Translations under genes and position numbers: made by a program
Notes under the pieces: generated by a model
What the model saw: only the letters and a program-made list of their open reading frames with translations
What the model was told of the DNA's origin: nothing
Databases searched by the model: none
NCBI GenBank assembly: GCA_019916065.1
Contig: CM034244.1
Location: 32,797,433 to 32,861,432 of the forward strand
DNA: 64,000 nt
Source: Vitellaria paradoxa
Taxonomy: Eukaryota > Streptophyta > Magnoliopsida > Ericales > Sapotaceae
Direction of reading: 5' to 3'
In this document: piece after piece, positions 26,301 to 38,300 of the stretch
Position numbering within the stretch: the first letter of the stretch is position 1
Layout: each line of letters starts with the position of its first letter

Positions 26301-29300
26301 CATGGGCAATCAAAAAAAAGGTATGCACTTTCATTTCTCTTTTCCCCAAAATATGAACTTTTATATTTCACAATTTCTCCAACATTGTATAGATATCTTG
26401 AAATGCTCATTTGCTAATTTTGGTCATTTCTTTCTTTTTTCCTTTACCCTTTTCTGGTGTCATGTTCATGCAGTCAGCCGAGGCAGTTCGTAAGCTTACT
26501 CATGTTTTGGGTGACTCACTATCTTCAAATCATGATGCTCTGCTCAAATCTCTTATGATGGAACTTCCTGGTCGTCTGTGGGAGGTTGGTATACTAACAA
26601 TACTATTCGCTTGTCTGAAAGGCATGAGACTTGTTAAATGAATGACTCAATGTCATTACTATACATATACCTATGACAATTGATAATACCCAATTTGTCA
26701 GAACACTATTATCTCTTAACTGTGCAAGTCTGTTCTGGTCTGTAAATTTATCTGGTTATCTGGAATCATGCCATTCATTGATTATTCATCAATCATCATA
26801 TCAATCCTTAACAAATATCTGGCTTTGCATAGGATTGCTTTTGCTCATTTGTTGCTGACCGCTCGTAAATAGTGCAGTGCTAATTAACCCCCAAGTGCAA
26901 GGGTGTGCGGTGTAGTTTTAATCTCGGTGAGTCCGAGGTCGAATCCACAGGGAAGCCTATGTGTTTCAGTTTCTAAGCTCAAATATGAATTGTAGGATTG
27001 AATTAGGATTAAAGTTGCAATTAACTTAAATTAGATTTGATAGAGTTGAAATTTGAGAAATTAAACTAAAAGCAAAGTAATTACTAATTAAAGGAATGTT
27101 TCAACCTAAATAAAATTCGAACTAATTTAAACAACTCAGCAAATTAAAATTACTAAACTTAAATTTAAAGAGTAATCTAATCTAATTACAAACAAGATTT
27201 ATAACAAATTTAAAGCAGTGATTTTATCAAATTGAAATTCTAATAAAAAAGGGTTCTTGATTCAACCTTCACAATTCCAAGTAATCTGTTATTTCACCAA
27301 GGGATGATTTTAAATACAATCCATAGTTCACGTCAAAGGATCTATGGATTGGGAAAGATTTTCAATACATTCCAAAATTCCTCGATACACAGTTTTAAAC
27401 TCACGTCTTATTATGGAAGATAAAACTGGAAAGATTTTCTGATAAAAATACTCGAGTTCAAATCTAGATTTAAATTGTTTAAAAATTATCAAGAAAATTA
27501 TAATCAAGAGTGTTTATCAGTGATTACAGAGAATATGAACAAACACTCTTGTTTTCAAAGGTTTTCCAAACAACAAATCAAGTTTGAAAATAGTAGATCA
27601 CTTCACATAGGCTTTTGAAATCCATGTGAAGGATCTACACACATCCCTCAGTTCATAACAAATTACCCTTCATTGATTCAGTGAATCAAGAACAAAGGTT
27701 TTTACCCTAGCATGCTTTGAAACAACTTAACAGGCTTAGATGAAGACATAACTGTTAAAGTTTCAAAAACGTAATTAAAACAGTCCTAATGAATGTAAAA
27801 CCTACCTACGAACATTCAATTAATAATAATGAACCAAAACGAAATACTAGATTAATTAAAATTAAACCTTAAGATCAAGACGTGCAGCATTCGTATCAAA
27901 CTCTAAACGAAACCCTAATATTTTAAAGCATCCAAAAATTAAACAAACTAATGGCATTAATCATAAAAATCATCCAAGAACATCCAAAAACTAATGAAGA
28001 GCAAGAATGAAATATTAACTTACTTGAAAACGAACTTTGAATCAAGAACTTGAGTAGCAATCGCAATGACAATTGTCTTAAAAACTTGGAGTACGTAGAG
28101 TAGTAACATTCATGAATAAACAATCTTCAAAATCTTCCAATAAATAAATACCTAAAACTAAACTTAAACCTAAGAGAAGTAGGAGGAGAGGAAGAAAAAC
28201 ATCATGTAGCAGCCCCCTCCCATTCGGCTACAAAGTATCATATATATAAGCAAACACAAAACCCTAATTAGCCAACACGCGGAGCACAATTCCGTATAGG
28301 GGGGTCCGGACCGTCCCTCAGGGGGTCCGGACCACAGTGTGTGGTTTATTCAATCGGCTGGAAGGCGAGCTTTCTGTGGTCGGGACCGTCAAGCAAGGGG
28401 GTCCGGACCACAGTGTACATGAAATTCTCTTCAACAGCTCCAGCTTTCTGTGGTCGGGACCGTCAAGCAAGGGGGTCCGGACCACAGTGTATAGGTTTCT
28501 TCAATGTTTGCTCCTCCATTTAAGCCAACTCTTGGGGAAGTTTGAACCGTTGTTGACACACTTTGTTCTCCTTTGTTTCCTTCCTCCTTGGAGTTGTCAA
28601 AATCACTGTCTTCTTCGTTGAATTCACTATTTTTCCTGCGATTGACAAAATGGTTTACGTAAGTGATAAAATAGTGATAAATCATGAGGAAAACATAGTA
28701 AAACATGTAAATGAGTGTGCAAAAGTGTCGTTTGTAATTACACTTTTTGAGTGTAATCACACCCCCCAACTTGAGTCTTGCTAGTCCCTAGCAATGCAGT
28801 TTGTTGGAATGTGAAGCAAATATTCTCTTTTCGTTGGAAACACGGCTACACTTAGCTACGTGTAGCAAGCCCTTTAAACCCCTAGGTTCCCCCTAGTGGA
28901 CGAGTAAGGTCTCGTGAAGGTTTGCAGTGAATCTACCCACAAAATTCAATAAACTAGTTCAATGTGTAGTAAAAGTCTTTCAAACAATTTCTGGTTCAAT
29001 CTCAATAACGAATTAGTCACTACACCCAAAAATTGCATAAAACCTCCCAATGCATGTCAAACTTACCTAATTCTCAACCCATTAATTCGAATGTATCAAT
29101 TCATATCATTCATTCAAAATAGTCATCAAATATACTCTAAGATTGTGGCCTTGACTTCAATTCTCACCAGGATGCCCACTCACAAATAAAATCACTCGAA
29201 CAAGGTTACTCTCATGGTTCATGCTAGAATGCAATGTCAAATAAGTGCAATGAACCCAATTCACGAAGTGACTGAAAGAATTAAGATATGGAGTGTTGCA

Positions 29301-32300
29301 TAGCTTCATGAATGGAATGTATTAATGCATTACAAGAGAACTATTATCAACCACATGAAATAGATCAATGCTCTTATAAGTGTTGTTCACCTAAAGTCCA
29401 TTAGGTCTTTACTAGGTTGTAGCTTGGCCATGGGGTATTGGTTAGACAAACAAAGGATAGGAAAATCAAAGTGCATGTCTAAGGATTACAATGATAGTGC
29501 AATGACAAACCCCCCCAACTTCTCTCTTTTCAACTCCTTGAATACTAAACATTGAAGCTGTTCTTATTATTAATATTTTTTTTTTTTTTATATATGGGAC
29601 TAATAATAATGAACTTATGAATTGCTATGTCTCCCTTTTTTTTTTTTTTTTTTTTTTCTAATATAAGCTCCTCCCTTATACACCTTGTTTCAATTCTTGC
29701 ACAAACATCCCAAGACATGCAAGGGTGGGCTCACCTATATATCTAAGGCTAAAAGGACATCAATGTGGCTAAAACAAGAAATTTCATATATATATATATA
29801 TATATATATTTTATAGGCTTCAAAGTGGCTCCAAGGATAATGTAATAAAAGAAAAGTTATAAGCTTCCAAATGTATGAAAGATGGCCTAACATCACTCTC
29901 TAGGTTTCTAACACTTTTTTAGAGGCATTGACCCAGACATGTAAATCAAAAATAGCATCTTGTGCATTTAATACCAAAACAAAGTAATGTAATGAAGCTA
30001 TTCAAGAAAAGTGAGATGAAAGAAGTCATAAAGAATTGAAGTATAAAACCCTCGAGAATAAAAGAGTAGGCTTTAAAGCTCACAAAAGTATGGGGTTTTA
30101 AGTCTCCACCTATATCTTGGCATACTTGAATGACTAATTCTCGTGAATTCAAATCCTTAATACATTTTCATATAATGGTTTCAAAATGACAAGTTATCAA
30201 TGCAATAGGCAATTTTATACTCAATTTGAATTAAAGTGCCTTCTTCAAGATTGAAACCAAACCATTCATTATTTTCATGACTGATACTAACATTAAACTA
30301 GTTAAGAGAACACATATACAGTCTAGTCATGCAAATTCAAGAAAGTCATAAATAACAATGATTTTCAAAATTTCAAAAAAAATTTTCTCATTCATGTAAA
30401 ATCTTTTCATCATGCGACCCTACCCCCCAACTTAAATGTCACATTGTCCTCAATGTGAAAACTATGAAGTATATGTGAGGATGTAGTGTGCAAAGTGAGC
30501 ATGATGAGGTATAATAACAGTAAAGCATAACTAAGACTGAACATGCATCTATCAGATTAACCACTAAGAATGGAAATAATCATGGCAATGCAAGTGGTTA
30601 ATAATAGTAACATAAGAATAAACTAAAATAAAAAAAAACGAGACAAAAAGAAAAGAAAAGCAATAAAATAAAAACGGAAAGGAACATACCTTCTGATAGC
30701 ATCCTTAGGTCTAAATGTTGACGAAGTTCAAATAAAAACTGTAAAGGAATTCCATAATCATCCACATTCGATTTATTTAAATTATTGTCAATTCCATTTT
30801 CAACCTTACTGTTAGCACTCCCCTTCTCAGAAAAAAACTCAATAGTGATAGTTCATCCAAGCACAAGGAAATTAACATAAAGCAAATAAGGCATAATACA
30901 CCACCATAGAATCAAAAGTAGCATAAGTATCCAGTAATTACATCCCAGAAAATAAATGCACCCTAAAGAGTTTTAGGAGTAACAAGTTACACAATGAGTG
31001 ATCAAAATCCTAAACTCTCAGAACCCAAAGATAACAAGGTCCTCTCACTGTGGAGGTGGAAAAGAGTCACGAAGGTGATCCAGGACACTTTGCAGCAAAT
31101 GTTCCTGGGTCTGCTGAGACTGCTGGATGCGTAGGAGCAACTGATGATCTTCTTCTTGATTTTTCTCTATGTGATCCATGCGCCCTTCTAAAACATCAAG
31201 CCGATCAGCCAACTCAGTATTGGTGACTTCCTGTCCCTCCTCGGTTTCCTCCAATATAGGTGCTGACGTATGTTCATGAACCGTTGTGGCTTTCCTCTTT
31301 TTAGTAGCCATGTTGCCACGGGATTTGGAATAAGAAGTTATGGTAAATGGTTGCAATCCCAAGGCTATAGGCATATCATCCGTAACCTGGGCCCCCTTCC
31401 TCCGAAAGATCTCTGTGAGGGCACCTCCAAAGGGCAAAGCTGTCAACGAGTTAGGTTGCTCGCAAACATAAGCAATATGGTTCCATAGGTAGGAGGGTAA
31501 ATCAATAGTCATTCCAGTACCAATTGCATAGATCAATCTGGCCCTAAGAGGTGTGCAGTCTGAATTTCGATTTTGAGGAAGTAAATTGGTGCAAGAAAAC
31601 ATGTGCAGAGCCCAGTATTTATCAGCAAGTATTGAGGCTGGCTTTCTATATTCTGCCTCCCATTCTTGTCCTTCTGAGACGATTTCTGACACTAAATTCA
31701 GGAAAGGTGGTGTCCCTTCATCTGGATAAGAAAATTCGGGCCTTTGAACCCGGGGTAATTGAAAAACTTGGGCTAAATCATCTGGTGTAAGAATGATTTC
31801 AACTCCCCTAACCCAACTGACAAGGCGTTCTCTTCCTCGTCTCTTACTAATGGATCCTTCTTTGAAATTAGCAAAGAATTCTCGAACCAAGTCAACCACA
31901 CAGTAGGCATTGAACTTAGCTATACCGAGCCATTGTCGCCCCTCAAAGTTTTGTTCTAATAGAAAGTCTTCACTTTCGAAATGTTCAATATTCCAATACC
32001 GTTCAACCACTACTGGTTTGTTTACCCAATTGTCATCGTAACTAAGTTCAGCTTCTGCCCTCCAAAATCGATTTCTATCAAAGACAGGCTCAAGTCGTCG
32101 ATTGGCCGCATGCTTAGTCCGTGGGGGCATGGGAACTACAACCCAACAAGGAGAAATAATGAATCATTCTAATCAATCCTATGTCCACCCAAATGTGGTG
32201 GCCCCATTCTAATGACAATTAAACAAAATACTTAAGAAATAGCACCAAATCACCAAACAATGTTCTTATGGATCCAAATCAAACCCACGGTAGAGAAAAA

Positions 32301-35300
32301 TTGCAAACTTTGGAAACTAATTCAAACTAATACTACCCTTGAATATTAATGTCCAAAGAAAGTGTTTTGGTGAGATAGAACATAACTCTTGAAGCTTTGA
32401 AGCTTGAGGTGAACAAATATGGAAGAACCGAACTAGGGCTTGAAGAATGGAGAAGACATACCTTATAGATGATGTGAAAGTGCAGAAAATTGTTGATTTC
32501 GGCTGAAATAGGAGTTGAATCAACTTCTTTTTTCGAAGAATCTTGCACGGGTAGAAGATTTCTAGGTTATATTTTGCTAGAGAGAGGGAATATTGACAAG
32601 AGGAGTGAAGATAGGGCTGCCGAATTGAGCTGAAAAGGACCCGATCTGCCTTAAAGACACCCGCAGGGTCCGGACCGTCCCTCAGGGGGTCCGGACCACA
32701 GTATGCTCGGCCTACCTCCCTCCTTGCAGGGTCCGGACCATTCCCTAGGGGGTCCGGACCACAGTAATGGCTCTAAGTCTTGCTTGTTGCTCTAATTCTC
32801 TCAATTTTCCTAATAATACTAACTAAAAAGGAAAAAAAAAAAAAAAAAAAAAAAAACTAAAATAAATAAACGGCAAGCTAACCTAGATCTACTAATATAC
32901 ACTACAAATACTTGAATGCGGACTATTCATAAGGAGGGGGATCTAAAAGATCCCATGTTTCGATGCAAGCCGCAAAGTTTTGTAAGTATGGTTTCAACTT
33001 ATGCCCATTCACCTTAAAACGATGTTTATTCTTTGGATTTTCAATCTCAATGGCTCCATGATCTGACACATGCGTTACTATGAAAGGACCTGACCACCTA
33101 GATTGTAGTTTCCCTGGGAATAGATGAAGTCGTGAGCGATAAAGTAATACTTTTTGGTCCTTCATGAAATGATCGTCGAGCAATATGCCGATCATGTATT
33201 TTCTTTATCCTCTCTTTAGATAGTAAGGCATTCTCATAAGCGTCATTCCGTAACTATTCCATTTCTGCAATTTGTAGTTTACAGGTGTAACCCCGCCTCA
33301 TCAAGATTAAAGTTGAAGTTCTTAATTGCCCAATAAGCTTTATGTTCTAATTCAACGGGCAAATGGCATGGTTTACCGTAAACTAACCTGTAGGGAGACA
33401 TTCCTAAGGTAGTTTTATATGCAGTGCGATATGCCCATAGGGAATCTGTCAATCGTAGTGACCAATCCTTGCGGTTAGGATTAACCGTCTTTTCTAGGAT
33501 TGTCTTAATTTCCCTGTTTGCAAGCTCTACCTGGCCACTCGTCTGGGGGTGATATGGAGTTCCTACTTTATGTGTCCACCCCATATTTAAGAAATAGAGT
33601 GCCTACAGGTCGGTTACAGAAATGTTTCCCCCCATCACTAATTATTGCTCGAGGTACCCCGAAGCGTGAAAATATGTTTTCATGGAGGAATTTAAGAACT
33701 ACTTTATGGTCGTTTGTCTTAGCAGCTACTGCTTCTATCCATTTAGAAACGTAATCAACTCCTACTAATATGAATTCATACCCAAAGGAGCTTGGAAAAG
33801 GACCCATGAAGTCTATTCCCCAACAATCAAATATTTCCAAAACAAGAATAGGAGATAGAGGCATCATGTTCCTACGAGTCAAGCTACCTAGCCGTTGACA
33901 TCTGTCACAGGTGGTACAGAATTGATGAACATCCTTAAATAACGTAGGCCAATAGAATCCACATTGTAATATCTTTGCAGCTGTTTTGTTCGTGGAAAAA
34001 TGGCCACCTACACGCTTGAGAATGGCAGAACTCAATTATTCCTTGGACTTCCCAGTCAGGAATACACCTACGGATAACTTGGTCAGGGCAGTATTTAAAT
34101 AAATACGGATCATCCCAAAAGAAAACTCTTACATTCCTAAGGAATTTCTTCCTATCTTTAGAAGTCCATTCATCCGGGATTTGTCTTGTCACTAAGTAGT
34201 TAGCAATATCAGCATACCAAGGAGGGGTAGAGGCTGTTATTGCTTGCACATGAAATAGCTGATCATCAGGGAAGCTATCATTGATTTGAGTATCATCTTT
34301 AGGATAGACTTCAACTGGTAAACGTGACAAATGATCCGCCACCACGTTCTCTACACCTTTTTATCTCTTATTTCGAGGTCAAACTCTTGTAGTAGTAATA
34401 TCCATCGGAGTAATCGTGGTTTGGCCTCTTTCTTGGTCAACAGGTACTTAAGTGCAGAATGGTCAGTGAAGATGATGACTGTTGAACCAATGAGATAAGA
34501 TCGGAATTTCTCAAGGGCAAAGACAACTGCTAGTAATTCTTTTTCAGTTGTTGTGTAGTTCTTTTGAGTGTCATTAAGGGTCTTACTAGCATAATAAATC
34601 ACATGTGCTTTTTTATCTCTTCTCTGTCCTAGTACAGCTCCAATAGCATGGTCACTAGCATCGCACATCAATTCGAATGGCAGTGACCAATCAGGAGTTT
34701 GTAAAATAGGAGCTGTAGTTAGACATCCCTTGAGTTTTTCAAAAGCTTGCTGGCATTGATCAGTCCATTCAAAGGATGTATCTTGTGTTAGTAATTTACA
34801 CAAAGGTCTGGAAATTTCACTAAATGATTGAATGAACCTTCGATAGAATCCAGCATGTCCCAAGAAAGATCTAATATCTTTTACTGATTGGGGTTTGGGA
34901 AGCTTTTGAATCAGCTCTACTTTCGCCTGATCTACCTGAATACCTTCTCTTGAAACTATGTGTCCCAGAACGATGCCTTGTGTCACCATGAAATGACACT
35001 TTTCCCAGTTAAGGACAAGGTTCTTTTCCTCGCATCGAGTTAATACTAGATCAAGGTGGTGCAAGCATTGCTCGAATGAGTCACCATAGACAGAGAAATC
35101 GTCCATAAATACTTCGACGATCTCTTCTACCATCTCACTAAATATGCTAATCATGCAACGCTGAAAAGTGGCAGGTGCGTTACATAGGCCAAACGGCATT
35201 CGTTTGTATGCAAAGGTGCCAAAGGGACAGGTGAATGTAGTTTTGGATTGATCCTCTAAAGCTACCTCTATTTGGTTATAGCCCGAATAGCCATCTAAAA

Positions 35301-38300
35301 AGCAGTAATAAGCATGCCCAGCCACTCTTTCTAAAACTTGATCTAAGAATGGAAGAGGAAAGTAGTCTTTTCTAGTACTTGCATTGAGTTTCTATAATCA
35401 ATGCATACTCGCCAGCCAGTTTGCACTCTCGTTGGGACTAGCTCGTTATTTTCATTCCGAACTACGGTAATACCTGACTTCTTAGGTACCACTTGCGTAG
35501 GACTTACCCATTGGGAATCAGAAATTGGGTAAATTATCCCTACATCAAGCAACTTTAGTACCTCAGCCCGTACTACCGTCTTTCATATTTGGATTGAGCC
35601 TTCTTTGCATTTGTCGTACCGGCTTGGCGCCCTCTTCTAAATAAATGTAATGTGTGCAAAGGAGTGGACTTATACCTGTTAAATCTGCCACTGACCACCC
35701 TAATGCTTTCTTATGGGATTTTAACAGCTCTATCAAAATATGTTCTTGGTCAGTAGCCAATTCAGAAGATATTACTACAGGGTATGTTTCTCCTTCACCT
35801 AGAAAAGCATACTTCAAATTCGAAGGTAATGGTTTCCTATCGGGACTTGGGGCTTTCACATTCGAAGATTGAGCTTTGTTCAATAGTGGCCCTAGATTTT
35901 CAAACATCGGTTTCCAATTACCTATCGACATTAATGGGCAAACGTCTAACCATTCATATAGCATGTTGCTAAGTTCACTAGGTATCATAAAACCCTTTTT
36001 CTATACCACTGCATAGTATTCTTTCTAGAGGGTCTTCTATGAATTCCCTATCAACGTAATTCTGAACAATGGTTTCTACTACGTCTACCTCTTGTATTTC
36101 AGCCACCTCTTTTGGTTGTTTGGTAACATGAAAGATATTTGTTTCAAACTCTATATTACCAAAGGACATCTTCATGGATCCATTCCTACAATTAATCAAA
36201 GCATTCGACGTTGCTAAAAATGGACGTCCAAGAATCACAGGTGTCTGATCAGGTGCTGACAAACTGGTTAGTGGTTGTGTATCAAGGATTATAAAATCCA
36301 CCGGAAAATAAAAATTTTCCACTTGCACCAGTACATCTTCAACTATACCTCGTGGGACTTTTATAGATCTATCTGCAAGTTGTAGAGTCACACGGGTAGG
36401 TTTAATCTCTCCTAATCCTAGTTGCTCGTACACTGAATAGGGAAGTAAGTTCACACTAGCTCCTAAATCAAGAAGTGCTCGACTAACAAAGAATTTCCCT
36501 ATATAACAAGAGATAGTAGGACACCCAGGGTCCTTATATTTCGGGGGTGTGCGACATTGAAGAATAGCACTTGCTTGTTCTGTTAGGAAAGCTTTTTCCT
36601 TAACATTCAGTCCCCTCTTCACAGTGCATAGCTCTTTCAAGAATTTTGCATACACTGGGATTTGTTTAATTGCATCTAAAAGAGGTATATTGATTTTCAC
36701 TTGTTTAAAAACCTCTAGCAATTCAGCTGCTCGAGCTTCTCTCTTAGCTTTCAAGAACCTTTGGGGAAATGGTGCTTTAGGGATATATTCCCTAGGCACT
36801 AAGATAGATTCCTTTTCCTTTTGATTCTCCCCTTTTTCGTCCTCACTCTTCTCTTTCTTAGATTCCTCCTCCCTCTTAGCTTTTTCTTCTTCCATGCCTA
36901 TGGGTTGTTTTCCTTCCCTCCTATTATCTTCCGACATCCGCTTAGGTTCTAACTCTTCCCTAACCTCAACCATCTTAGGGTGAATGGTTTTATCTATAGT
37001 TTTACCACTCCTAAGCGTCGTGATGTTTTGTACCTGCTCAATATTGCCAGGCATATTGGAAGACCCTTCAACATTTTTCACTTGGGCAATTGGATTTGGA
37101 CGTGGTTGAGCAGGGAATTGACCTTTAGGTTGTGTAGTCAACGTTTGGGTTAAAAGAGTCAACTGTCCCCTAATGTCGTCCAAAGTTCTATTATTTTGAG
37201 CCCAAAGTGTGGATTGTGTATTCATGTATTGTTGAAGTGTTTCTTCTGTGGACCTCTTATTTGGGGGAATATATGGAGTATGAGAAGGTCCCACATTCTG
37301 AGGCAATCCTGGATTAGTGACTGAAACCTGATGATTTGGAGGAGGTGGAGGGTGATAAGATTGTGGCATTTGAGCTGCTCCATCATTTCTCCAACTAAAA
37401 TTTGGATGGTTCCTCACACCCGGATTATATGTTTCAGAATAGGGATTTCCTCCCAAATTCTGTCCACGATATGGGGGTCGGTATTGGTTTATTGCATGGA
37501 TAGGAAGTTCACTAGATAGCTGATTTTGCACGACTTCTCTACACAGGGGCATACTAGGACAATCATCCGTTCTATGAGATTGGCTATCACAAGCTACGCA
37601 ATAGACATTTGCTATGGGTTCTTTAACTATAGGTGTGTCCTTTTTACTCTTAAGGGTCTCTATTTCTCGGGTCAGAGTTGCTAGTTTTGCCTTAAGATCA
37701 TCGGTTTCACTTAAGTGATGCAAACCTCGAATAGGAGTACCATTAATATTCTGAGTATTCTGAGGTCCCGTGGTATCCCAAGTTTGTGCATTTTCAGCTA
37801 AGAATTCAAAATATTCATAAGCTTCTTCAGGGGTTTTATCGTAAAACTGCCCATTGCACATTGTTTCCACAAATTGTTTCAATTGTGGTGTCAGGGCTCC
37901 GTAGAAGATGCTCGCTAGACGCCAGACTTCAAACCCATGGTGGGGACAGGAATGTAAGAGAGTTTTAAACCTCTCCCAACTTTGGTAGAATGTCTCACCA
38001 TGTTGTGAAGCGAAGTTCAGAATCTGATGCTGAATTGCGTCAGTTCTATTAGGTGGGAAGAATTTCTTTAAGAATTTGGCTTGCATTTCATCCCAGGTGC
38101 GAATGGAATTAGATGGTAGGAATTCAAACCATCTAGCAGCCTTATCTTGCAATGAAAATGGGAATAACTTAAGAAATACCAGCTCTATTTGGCATCCTTG
38201 ATCCTTTATAGTGACACAAATGTTCCTAAAGCGAGTTAAGTGGTCATATGGATTCTCAGAATTCATCCCATGGAAAGTAGGTAACAATTGGATCATCCCT

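Noticed and set aside
28337..28784. Small ORFs in the gypsy LTR (and copies at 40191-40725)
   Set aside because: They read through the GGTCCGGACC repeats in arbitrary frames and end in LTR or flank sequence; no protein-like conservation.
31045..32130. Envelope gene of an endogenous retrovirus
   Set aside because: Position fits, but no signal peptide, membrane span or furin-like site is visible, so I describe it only as a third ORF.
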